Below, in pieces: positions 1 through 6,407 of a stretch of 7,912 nt of DNA; within the stretch, counting starts at the first letter, position 1, and each line of letters opens with the position of its first letter. Location: the NCBI GenBank assembly GCA_009699825.1, contig WLNM01000047.1, forward strand, positions 1-7,912, in the 5' to 3' direction. The notes below the pieces were generated by a model. That model was given only the letters and a program-made list of their open reading frames with translations, made no database searches and was not told the origin of the DNA. The DNA is from Actinomycetota bacterium. GTDB lineage: Bacteria; Actinomycetota; Actinomycetes; Nanopelagicales; Nanopelagicaceae. The position numbers and the translations under genes are program-made.

Positions 1-289
1 CGTCATACTTTGCTTGTAAATCACTGAGTTGAACATCTGTACCGAGTTCGACGTTTCCGAATAATCTAAAGTTTCCGGCAGTTGCAATCTTTTCAAATAC
101 TTTTGAAACGGTTTTAATCTTTGGATGATCTGGTGCAACGCCACTTCGAACGAGTCCCCATGGTGTTGGCAGGCGTTCAATCATGTCGATTGCAAATGTT
201 TTATCTTCGCTCTGTGCATTTTGAAGTGCTTGCGCTGCGAAATAACCTGCTGGTCCTGCGCCAACGATTGCTACTGAAAACGTTGGCAC
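1..289 (-). CDS. fprA: Ferredoxin--NADP+ reductase, FprA/adrenodoxin-reductase type (5' part, cut by window edge)
   Basis: The 96 visible codons encode the N-terminus of an FAD enzyme of the adrenodoxin reductase/FprA family, which moves electrons between NADPH and ferredoxin in the cytoplasm. Directly visible are the dinucleotide-binding motif VAIVGAGPAGYFAAQAL at residues 6-22, an acidic end of the second strand (IDMIER, about 34-39) and the family signature TPWGLVRSGVAPDHPK at about 42-57. The rest of the protein (NADP-binding domain, C-terminus) lies beyond base 1. The start is a GTG (287-289). It is chosen because the Rossmann motif begins six residues later and because a strong ribosome-binding site, AAAGGAG (minus strand, 297-303), lies 7 bases upstream. 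It follows tRNA-Ser(GCU) by only 28 bases on the same strand. Family assignment is secure. The exact physiological partner (a ferredoxin for P450, Fe-S assembly or other) cannot be seen here. Confidence 0.9.
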   Translation of the reverse strand, partial: MPTFSVAIVGAGPAGYFAAQALQNAQSEDKTFAIDMIERLPTPWGLVRSGVAPDHPKIKTVSKVFEKIATAGNFRLFGNVELGTDVQLSDLQAKYD

Positions 290-296
290 GCGAGGA

Positions 297-303
297 CTCC
301 TTT
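297..303 (-). promoter_or_regulatory. Shine-Dalgarno site of fprA
   Basis: Minus strand reads AAAGGAG seven bases before the GTG start of the fprA-like gene. It is the clearest ribosome-binding site in the window and decides in favour of the GTG start. It contrasts with the apparently leaderless starts of glxK and pepP. Confidence 0.75.
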
Positions 304-317
304 AACTTATCTATCTG

Positions 318-406
318 CGGAGACGAGGAGATTTGAACTCCTGAAGGCTTTTACACCTTACCTCGTTAGCAGTGAGGCGCACTCGACCGGGCTATGCGAC
401 GTCTCC
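318..406 (-). tRNA. tRNA-Ser(GCU)
   Basis: An 89-nt class II tRNA reading AGC/AGU codons. The acceptor stem pairs GGAGACG with CGTCTCC, with discriminator G at 318. The anticodon loop is CTGCTAA (anticodon GCT, plus-strand bases 368-370). The variable arm AAGG...CCTT is long, as expected for serine tRNA, and the T arm is AGGAG-TTCAAAT-CTCCT. The 3' CCA is not encoded, so it must be added by CCA-adding enzyme. The anticodon stem has an A·C mismatch at its loop end (positions 31/39). It lies 25 bases after the glycerate kinase stop and 28 before the fprA start, all on the same strand, so it may be processed from a read-through transcript. A weak TANNNT box (TAAACT, 420-425) could also start it. 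Confidence 0.95.
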
Positions 407-431
407 TTGTGCAGGCGATAGTTTACCGCTT

Positions 432-1529
432 TCACACTTGTTGGGCTAATAACTCTCCTGCTTTTACTAACCACTGAAGTGATTCTGACATGGCCGCCTC
501 TTTGCTGCCAGCTAAATCCTCTAGAACAACACCGGAGAGATGGTTGGAAGGAAAATCCACATCACTACTTCCAACACACAGAAGCGTTCTCTTCTTATAT
601 TCGGCAGAGAGTTCTTGAATTAAACCAACAACTTTTCCTTGCGCACTTTGCTGATCGTATTTTCCTTCTCCTGTAATCACAATGTCAGATTTATTGATCT
701 CTTCTCGCAATTCCATAAGTTCGGCAATTACTTTAGCTCCAGAATTTAGTGAAGTGTCCCAACCAAAATTTAAACCAAATGAAGTTCCTCCTGCCGCACC
801 CGCTCCTGCAAAATCATTTTTTTCACTTACTTCTAACAGTCGCTCTAGGCCAGCTTCAAGAATTTCTATATCTTTTGCAGTTGCTCCTTTTTGTGGACCA
901 TAAGTCTTTGCGGCACCATTGTCGCCAAGTAAGAAATTATTGACATCAGCTAAACACGTAGAACCTAGCTGTGGTGGTTGTGTCATTTCTGAAAAATCAA
1001 CAGTATGAATTTCTTTTAAACCCACACCACCTAATTGAATTGAATCCCCTGACGCACTAAGAAAGCGGGCTCCCAAAGCAATCAATGCACCAACTCCACC
1101 ATCAGTGCTTGCCGAGCCTCCAATGCACGCAATTATTTTCTTTACTTCTGCATTTTCTGCTGCAGATTTTAATATCTGACCAAATGCGAATGTGCTTGCC
1201 TTAAGAGGATCGAGAACTTTCATATGTGTTAATCCGCATGCTTCTGCGAGTTCGATAATTGCAGTGCCATCATCTAATAAAAGCCAGGTAGCAATTCGCT
1301 TTTGCTTTTCATGAAAGTTAACTTCAATCTTTATGCGTTGTGCTCTTGGAAATCTCATTGCAAAAGTTTCTAGCGTTCCTTCGCCACCATCGGCCATAGG
1401 AAAGCAATTAATCTCATCTTGTGTTCGCACCTTTTTCCAACCAAGGGCGATGGCGTCAGCAACTTCTCGGTTTGTGGCTGATCCTTTAAAAGAATCAGGA
1501 GTGATTAATACGCGAAGCGCCTTTTGCAT
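432..1529 (-). CDS. glxK: Glycerate 2-kinase (GarK/GlxK family)
   Basis: This cytoplasmic enzyme phosphorylates D-glycerate with ATP, giving 2-phosphoglycerate for lower glycolysis; it ends glyoxylate/glycolate, glucarate or serine-derived glycerate pathways. At 365 residues it is near the usual family length (about 370-380). Visible family motifs in order are TPDSFKGS (10-17), MADGGEGT (45-52), GGSASTDGGVGA (137-148), DVNNFLLGDNGAA (195-207) with YGPQKGAT (210-217), GAAGGTSFGL (244-253) and ITGEGKYDQQSAQGK (285-299). The commonly seen Asn-Pro in the DVxNP segment is replaced by Asn-Phe, a mild variant. The ATG at 1529 is chosen because LRVLITPDSFKGS must begin near the N-terminus and a TATTTT -10 box sits exactly six bases upstream, implying a leaderless mRNA; no Shine-Dalgarno is visible. 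tRNA-Ser follows after 25 bases. The source of the glycerate is not shown by the neighbours. Symbols garK and glxK are both used for this family. Confidence 0.93.
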   Translation of the reverse strand: MQKALRVLITPDSFKGSATNREVADAIALGWKKVRTQDEINCFPMADGGEGTLETFAMRFPRAQRIKIEVNFHEKQKRIATWLLLDDGTAIIELAEACGLTHMKVLDPLKASTFAFGQILKSAAENAEVKKIIACIGGSASTDGGVGALIALGARFLSASGDSIQLGGVGLKEIHTVDFSEMTQPPQLGSTCLADVNNFLLGDNGAAKTYGPQKGATAKDIEILEAGLERLLEVSEKNDFAGAGAAGGTSFGLNFGWDTSLNSGAKVIAELMELREEINKSDIVITGEGKYDQQSAQGKVVGLIQELSAEYKKRTLLCVGSSDVDFPSNHLSGVVLEDLAGSKEAAMSESLQWLVKAGELLAQQV

Positions 1530-1535
1530 GGAAGA

Positions 1536-1541
1536 AAAATA
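1536..1541 (-). promoter_or_regulatory. -10 box of a leaderless promoter for glycerate kinase
   Basis: Minus strand reads TATTTT, then six bases (TCTTCC), then the ATG. This spacing puts the transcription start on the A of the start codon. A -35 match is poor (TCTGCA at 17-bp spacing). No ribosome-binding site is present upstream of the ATG, which agrees with leaderless translation. Confidence 0.5.
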
Positions 1542-1579
1542 TCAGAGCATGATTTGTGTGCAGACTGGAAGATTTGCTT

Positions 1580-1585
1580 TAGACT
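1580..1585 (+). promoter_or_regulatory. -10 box of a leaderless promoter for pepP
   Basis: Plus strand reads TAGACT (an actinobacterial TANNNT box), then six bases (TCACAT), then the ATG at 1592. The predicted transcription start is the A of the start codon. The best -35 at 17-bp spacing is only TGTGCA (1557-1562). There is no Shine-Dalgarno before the ATG. Confidence 0.55.
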
Positions 1586-1591
1586 TCACAT

Positions 1592-3046
1592 ATGGATCAA
1601 AAAGAAGTAGATACACCTGCAATAGAGCCTGTTAAGGCTGCGCGGGATAACACTCCTTCTCCTGCATTTGCAGACTTTATGTCCAAAGGTTGGGTTGCAT
1701 CTGATTTAGAAGGAGTTGTTGCTAGTCCTGCTGTTACTTCTGCCTTTTTACGTCGCGCATCTTTATCTGCTCGTTATCCAGGTTTACGTTTAGTTTTACC
1801 AGCTGGCGGTTTTAAAGTTCGAAGCAATGATTGCGATTACAGATTTAGGCCGCACTCTGCGTTTGCTTATTATTCTGGAGTCCAAGGTGTTGAAGCTAGT
1901 GCTGACGCGGTTCTTGTTTTAGAGCCAACTGATAACGGTCACGAAACTTTTTTGTTTATTCATCCGCGCTCTACTCGCGATACTCACGCTTTTTATACTG
2001 ACCGACGCTTCGGCGAACTCTGGGTTGGCCGACGCTTCACATTAAAAGAAGCCGAAGACCGCTATCAGATTCAAACTAGTCGAGTAGATGATCTTGAAGC
2101 GATTTTAAAAGATGGAACCACTGCCCTAACTATTCGTGGTGAAGATCCTATGATTGATAAAAGCATTGCGGTTCACTCTCAAGAAGCAGATTTCTTAGCA
2201 TTTACATCTGCAGCACGTTTAATCAAAGACGAGTACGAAATTTCTGAATTACAACGTGCATGTGACGAAACAGCAAAAGGGTTTGCAGATGTTGTTCGTT
2301 CGCTACCTGCGGCAGTAAGCACTCCACGCGGAGAACGTGTTGTTGAAGCAGCCTTCTTTGGACGTGCTCGAATTGCCGGAAATGATGTCGGATATGAAAC
2401 GATTGCCGCATCTGGTTCGCATGCATGTATTTTGCATTGGATTCAAAATGATGGGGAAGTAAGACCCGGTGAATTAATTCTTATTGATGCCGGTATTGAA
2501 ATGGATTCGTACTACACCGCCGACATCACTCGTACATTGCCAATTTCTGGAAAGTTTTCTCCCGCACAACGTGCTTTGTATATGTTGGTGTACGAAGCGC
2601 AACTTGCAGGTTTTGCAGCCGTTAAACCAGGTGCAACATTTAGATCTATTAATTCTGCTTGCCAAGCAGTGTTGGCAAAGGGCCTTTCAGATATGGGCGT
2701 TTTACCAATGTCACCTGAAGAGTCTTTACTGCCAGAAAATGGTTTGCATCGTCGTTGGACTCTGCACGGAGTAAGCCACATGCTCGGTATGGATGTTCAT
2801 GATTGCGACAAAGCGCGCGATGAAGATTATGTACTCGGAACACTCAAAGAAGGAATGGTTTTAACCGTAGAACCTGGGCTTTATATACAACCAGATGACG
2901 AAATGTTTGCACCTGAATATCGTGGCATCGGAATTCGGATCGAAGATGACGTAGTTGTTACTGCCGACGGATACCGCAATTTAAGTGAAAACTTACCGCG
3001 TCATCCAGATGATGTTGAAAAGTGGATGCTCTCTTTACGCAACTAA
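1592..3046 (+). CDS. pepP: Xaa-Pro aminopeptidase, M24B family (PepP)
   Basis: A dinuclear-metal (usually Mn) cytoplasmic peptidase that removes the N-terminal residue when proline is second. The creatinase-like N-domain is seen at about 50-200 (SNDCDYRFRPHSAFAYYSGV, 78-97). The pita-bread catalytic domain follows from about 215. The five predicted metal ligands are all present: D299 (LIDAG), D311 (TADITRT), H396 (HGVSHMLGMDVHD), E427 (VEPGLY) and E451 (RIEDD). Substrate-side histidines equivalent to those of E. coli PepP are H282 (CILHW), H392 and H403. At 484 residues it is about 40 longer than E. coli PepP; the extra length is a polar N-terminal extension (1-45) of the kind common in actinobacterial PepP. 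The ATG start is supported by the -10 box six bases upstream. Its 3' end overlaps the convergent crcB gene by 12 bp. The window has no obvious functional partner for it. Confidence 0.95.
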   Translation: MDQKEVDTPAIEPVKAARDNTPSPAFADFMSKGWVASDLEGVVASPAVTSAFLRRASLSARYPGLRLVLPAGGFKVRSNDCDYRFRPHSAFAYYSGVQGVEASADAVLVLEPTDNGHETFLFIHPRSTRDTHAFYTDRRFGELWVGRRFTLKEAEDRYQIQTSRVDDLEAILKDGTTALTIRGEDPMIDKSIAVHSQEADFLAFTSAARLIKDEYEISELQRACDETAKGFADVVRSLPAAVSTPRGERVVEAAFFGRARIAGNDVGYETIAASGSHACILHWIQNDGEVRPGELILIDAGIEMDSYYTADITRTLPISGKFSPAQRALYMLVYEAQLAGFAAVKPGATFRSINSACQAVLAKGLSDMGVLPMSPEESLLPENGLHRRWTLHGVSHMLGMDVHDCDKARDEDYVLGTLKEGMVLTVEPGLYIQPDDEMFAPEYRGIGIRIEDDVVVTADGYRNLSENLPRHPDDVEKWMLSLRN

Positions 3047-3373
3047 ATTTATAGCAATAGCTGCGGCCAATAACCCAAGCATCAAGGAGCCGACATAATT
3101 AATTGCTGCGGCTCTAAACTTTTTTAATTCGATTGCTTGATAAATATCTAACATAAATGTTGACCACGTTGTAAACGCACCAGCAAAACCAATTGCAACG
3201 AGTGCAACAGTGTTATCGGATGCGCCCCATGTGAGCCCAATAACAAATGATCCAAGAATGTTTACAGCGAAAGTTCCCCATGGCGCATTTGAAAATTTTC
3301 GCAAATATTGATCGATAATAAAACGTGAGGGTGCACCGATTGCTGCACCCAATATGACTAGCGATGTTCTCAT
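3035..3373 (-). CDS. crcB: Fluoride channel subunit CrcB/Fluc (second of tandem pair)
   Basis: A 112-residue membrane protein of four predicted helices, forming with its neighbour a passive fluoride-export channel in the cytoplasmic membrane. Family motifs are GAAIGAPSRF (9-18, with R17), VNILGSFVIG (37-46, pore Asn N38) and the TM3 signature GFAGAFTTWSTF (62-73). In that signature the first Phe of the usual FSTF Phe box is Trp (W70), while the second (F73) is kept. Its ATG overlaps the stop of the upstream crcB as ATGA (3370-3373), so the two are translationally coupled. Tandem crcB genes with opposite membrane topology usually make an obligate heterodimer; this is inferred here from the pairing. 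The 3' end overlaps the convergent pepP by 12 bp, and no terminator hairpin is seen. It is the last gene of the sdh operon. Confidence 0.92.
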   Translation of the reverse strand: MRTSLVILGAAIGAPSRFIIDQYLRKFSNAPWGTFAVNILGSFVIGLTWGASDNTVALVAIGFAGAFTTWSTFMLDIYQAIELKKFRAAAINYVGSLMLGLLAAAIAINLVA

Positions 3374-3741
3374 TGGCGAACCGCAATTACTTTGCGAGCA
3401 ATTGGCATCACAATTGCGATTATTACCAAGCTTGCGATGACTGTGATGCTTACATACGTAGTCCCACCATTGCCTGGTTCTAGAGTCAGAAGAGCGAGTG
3501 CTGAAAAAGTTGTCAGTCCGGCACAGAATCCTGGCAATAAAAAATTGCGTTGATCTGTATTTCCTCGGCGTTCCATTAAGACAAGTAAGAACGTTGCAAT
3601 TGCAACACCTAAGAGATTTACAATTAGTGTTGCAGTGTGTGAATCAGTAAATATCTCACCGATTCTGTAACGAATAAGTGAACCTATTACTCCACCAAGT
3701 GAAACCAAAGAAATTGATCGCACATTGACGGCTTGACTCAT
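3370..3741 (-). CDS. crcB: Fluoride channel subunit CrcB/Fluc (first of tandem pair)
   Basis: A 123-residue four-helix membrane protein, partner of the overlapping crcB. Visible motifs are GGVIGSLIRY (16-25, with R24), IVNLLGVAIATF (40-51, pore Asn N42) and the TM3 signature GFCAGLTTFSAL (71-82). The first Phe-box residue is kept (F79), but the second is Leu (L82) instead of Phe, the opposite pattern to the partner. The segment MERRGNTDQRN (56-66) between TM2 and TM3 is a charged loop. The start ATG lies only three bases after the sdhB stop, so it is almost certainly co-transcribed with succinate dehydrogenase. No fluoride riboswitch can fit in that gap. Only a distant AAGG, within the sdhB 3' end, could act as ribosome-binding site, so coupling to sdhB translation is likely. 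Confidence 0.92.
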   Translation of the reverse strand: MSQAVNVRSISLVSLGGVIGSLIRYRIGEIFTDSHTATLIVNLLGVAIATFLLVLMERRGNTDQRNFLLPGFCAGLTTFSALALLTLEPGNGGTTYVSITVIASLVIIAIVMPIARKVIAVRQ

Positions 3742-3744
3742 GTA

Positions 3745-4506
3745 TTAAACGATACCTTCGCGTTTGCGTATTTTTGTGCCTAACCAACGAACTGGATCGT
3801 ATTTAACGTCTACTACGCGCTCTTTCATAGGAATGATTGCGTTATCTGTAATTCGGATGTGCTCCGGGCATACTTCTGTACAGCACTTGGTGATGTTGCA
3901 CATTCCAAGGCCGTGTTCTTCTTGCGCCTTTTGCTTTCGGTTTTTAAGAATATCTAGCGGGTGCATATCTAGTTCGGCGATGCGGATAAAGAAGCGCGGG
4001 CCGGCAAATGATTTTTTATTCTCTTCGTGATCGCGAATTACGTGACAAGTGTCTTGGCACAAGAAGCACTCGATGCATTTGCGGAACTCTTGGCTGCGCT
4101 CTACATCTATCTGCTCCATGCGAGCTTCACCAGGTTTGAGATTTGCAGGTGGTTCATATGAAGGAATTTCCATCGCTTTTCTGTAATTAAATGACACATC
4201 AGTTACTAGATCTTTAATTACCGGGAATGCTCGAAGTGGTGTCACGGTAATTGTTTCTTCATCACCATATGACGCAACTTGTGTCATACATGCAAGACGT
4301 GGCTTACCGTTGATTTCCATTGAACATGAACCGCACTTGCCAGCTTTGCAATTCCAGCGAACAGCGAGATCACCCATTTGTGTAGCTTGCACACGGTGAA
4401 TGACATCGAGTACAACTTCGCCTTCGTTTGCTTCGACGGTTACGTCTTGAAGTGCGCCATTATCGGCATCTCCGCGCCAAATGCGCATTTTTAAATTGCG
4501 TGCCAT
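3745..4506 (-). CDS. sdhB: Succinate dehydrogenase iron-sulfur subunit
   Basis: The 253-residue electron-transfer subunit of complex II, bound to the inner face of the membrane between SdhA and SdhC. The N-terminal ferredoxin domain has [2Fe-2S] ligands C53, C58, C61 and C73 (CKAGKCGSC...C). The C-terminal domain has CIECFLCQDTC (C144, C147, C150, C154) and CNITKCCTEVCP (C203, C209, C213). By alignment with E. coli SdhB, C144/C147/C150/C213 hold the [4Fe-4S] and C154/C203/C209 the [3Fe-4S] cluster. C208 is an extra cysteine beside a ligand, and C154 is followed by His rather than the common Pro. Size and gene order fit the mycobacterial Sdh1 type. The ATG at 4506 shares one base with the sdhA stop (TAATG). 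crcB starts three bases after the stop. Confidence 0.95.
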   Translation of the reverse strand: MARNLKMRIWRGDADNGALQDVTVEANEGEVVLDVIHRVQATQMGDLAVRWNCKAGKCGSCSMEINGKPRLACMTQVASYGDEETITVTPLRAFPVIKDLVTDVSFNYRKAMEIPSYEPPANLKPGEARMEQIDVERSQEFRKCIECFLCQDTCHVIRDHEENKKSFAGPRFFIRIAELDMHPLDILKNRKQKAQEEHGLGMCNITKCCTEVCPEHIRITDNAIIPMKERVVDVKYDPVRWLGTKIRKREGIV

Positions 4507-6389
4507 TAGCGTGCGCCGCCTTTCGTGATTTCTTCAGGTGTCATGTACTTCTCTAATTCGTGAACATCAAAGAGGTCAAAGAGTTCTTTAGGAATTTCAG
4601 GAAGTGCCTGTTTGCGTACCGATACCTCTGTGCCATTAAACGAAGCGATGTGATTTACTTGGCGCCACTTGTTATCTAGTTGTGGGAAGTCATCACGTGT
4701 ATGTCCACCGCGAGACTCTTCGCGAGAAATTGCAGATTTCGCGGTGCTCTCTGCAACTAGCAGCATGTTGTCTAGATCGAATGCAAGGTGGAAACCAGGA
4801 TTGAATTTACGTCCACCGGCAACAGAAACATTTGCACTGCGCTTTCTAATTTCTGCAATCTTTTCTATTGCTTCCTTTAGTTCGGAACCTGTGCGAATAA
4901 TTCCAACGAGGTTGTGTGTAATTTCCTGAAGCTCTGCGTGTAATGAATATGAATTTTCGCCGCCGCTACGTGTAAATGGTGCTTCAATACGATCTGCTGC
5001 AGATTTAATTGCTGCAGCACTTACTGCAACTGGTTTTGCACCCTTTACATATGCTGCTGCGCCCATACCTGCGCGACGACCAAATACAAGTAGATCTGAG
5101 AGTGAATTTCCACCAAGACGATTTGATCCGTGCATTCCGCCGGCAACTTCGCCCGCTGCAAATAGCCCAGGAACACCAACTGCTGCTGCAGTATCTGGTT
5201 CTACTTCAACGCCACCCATTACGTAGTGACACGTTGGACCAACTTCCATTGGTTCTTTTGTAATGTCAACGCCAGCTAATTCATAAAATTGGTGCCACAT
5301 AGATGGCAAGCGCTTCTTAATTACTTCAGCACTTAAACGCTTTGAAACATCGAGGAATACTCCGCCGTGTTCTGTTCCGCGTCCCGCTTTAACTTCAGAG
5401 TTAATTGCGCGAGCAACTTCATCGCGTGGCAATAACTCTGGTGGGCGGCGATTGTTATCTTGATCTGTGTACCAACGATCTGCTTCTTCTTCGTTGTCTG
5501 CGTACTTATCTTTAAATACATCTGGAATGTACTTAAACATGAAGCGTTCGCCTTTGGTGTTAGTAAGAACTCCACCTTCACCACGAACTGATTCGGTAAC
5601 TAAAATCCCTCGAACCGATGGCGGCCAGACCATTCCTGTTGGGTGGAATTGCAAGAACTCCATGTCAACAAGGTTTGCACCGGCTTTGAGTGCAAGTGCG
5701 TGACCATCTCCTGTGCCTTCCCAAGAGTTAGATGTAATTTTAAATGTTTTACCAACGCCACCAGTTGCAATGATTACTGCTGGTGCTTCAAATAAAACTT
5801 CTGCGCCAGTTTCGCGCCAGTATCCGTAGACACCAGCAACTTTTCCATCTTCTTTAATAATCTCAGTAACAGTTAACTCTGGAAATACTTTGAGGTGGCT
5901 TTCCATTGATTGATATGTCTTGCCATCTTTTTGTTGCAAAGCAACGATGCGTTGTTGCATTGTGCGAATAAGTTCTAGACCAGTGCGGTCGCCAACGTGT
6001 GCAAGGCGTGGATATTCGTGTCCACCAAAGTTACGTTGGCTAATTTTTCCTTCTGCTGTGCGATCAAATAAAGCGCCCCATTGCTCGAGTTCCCAGATGC
6101 GATCTGGTGATTCTTTAGCGTGAAGTTCGGCCATTCTGTAGTGATTTAAGAATTTGCCGCCGCGCATTGTGTCGCGGAAGTGAACCTGCCAATTGTCATT
6201 GTCATTAACGTTTCCCATTGATGCAGCAGCGCCACCTTCTGCCATAACAGTGTGTGCTTTTCCAAAGAGTGATTTACAAATAATTGCAACGCGCAATCCA
6301 GCTTCGCGTGCTTCTACTGCTGCACGAAGCCCAGCACCACCCGCGCCAATGACAACTACGTCATATGAATGGCGTTCAAGGTTTGTCAT
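4506..6389 (-). CDS. sdhA: Succinate dehydrogenase flavoprotein subunit
   Basis: The 627-residue catalytic subunit, oxidising succinate to fumarate at a covalently bound FAD. Visible features are the Rossmann motif VVVIGAGGAGLRAAVEA (11-27), the covalent FAD histidine H46 in KAHTVMAEGG, and active-site elements FHPTG (H249), TESVRGEGG (E266, R269), the proton-shuttle Arg in LPRDEVARA (R322), PTCHYVMGG (H388) and NRLGGNSLSD (R424). An acidic/polar insertion around residues 288-320 (ending RRPPELLPRDE) is typical of the non-classical Sdh1-type flavoproteins rather than the E. coli type. The C-terminal helical domain (about 470-627) is complete. The start lies 18 bases after the sdhC stop, with a weak purine-rich GAGAGCGG upstream. 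Its stop overlaps the sdhB start by one base. SDH rather than fumarate reductase is favoured by the presumed aerobic setting; sequence alone does not decide this. Confidence 0.96.
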   Translation of the reverse strand: MTNLERHSYDVVVIGAGGAGLRAAVEAREAGLRVAIICKSLFGKAHTVMAEGGAAASMGNVNDNDNWQVHFRDTMRGGKFLNHYRMAELHAKESPDRIWELEQWGALFDRTAEGKISQRNFGGHEYPRLAHVGDRTGLELIRTMQQRIVALQQKDGKTYQSMESHLKVFPELTVTEIIKEDGKVAGVYGYWRETGAEVLFEAPAVIIATGGVGKTFKITSNSWEGTGDGHALALKAGANLVDMEFLQFHPTGMVWPPSVRGILVTESVRGEGGVLTNTKGERFMFKYIPDVFKDKYADNEEEADRWYTDQDNNRRPPELLPRDEVARAINSEVKAGRGTEHGGVFLDVSKRLSAEVIKKRLPSMWHQFYELAGVDITKEPMEVGPTCHYVMGGVEVEPDTAAAVGVPGLFAAGEVAGGMHGSNRLGGNSLSDLLVFGRRAGMGAAAYVKGAKPVAVSAAAIKSAADRIEAPFTRSGGENSYSLHAELQEITHNLVGIIRTGSELKEAIEKIAEIRKRSANVSVAGGRKFNPGFHLAFDLDNMLLVAESTAKSAISREESRGGHTRDDFPQLDNKWRQVNHIASFNGTEVSVRKQALPEIPKELFDLFDVHELEKYMTPEEITKGGAR

Positions 6390-6407
6390 TTAATTAGCCG
6401 CTCTCAC

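Noticed and set aside
121..336. Plus-strand open frame of 71 codons at the left end
   Set aside because: It is antisense to fprA, which has a strong family signature and ribosome-binding site, and it runs into the tRNA gene.
3742..3744. Possible separate regulatory site (fluoride riboswitch) between sdhB and crcB
   Set aside because: The gap is three bases, and no riboswitch-like structure is apparent in the sdhB 3' coding region by eye.
4980..5200. Recurrent gctgctgca/gctgcagc patches resembling short repeats
   Set aside because: They fall in frame within sdhA and encode Ala-rich segments such as VSAAAIKSAA and DTAAAVG; codon use explains them.
5333..5584. Minus-strand 83-codon frame inside sdhA
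   Set aside because: It is a shifted-frame shadow of the well-conserved sdhA coding sequence, with no recognisable motif of its own.
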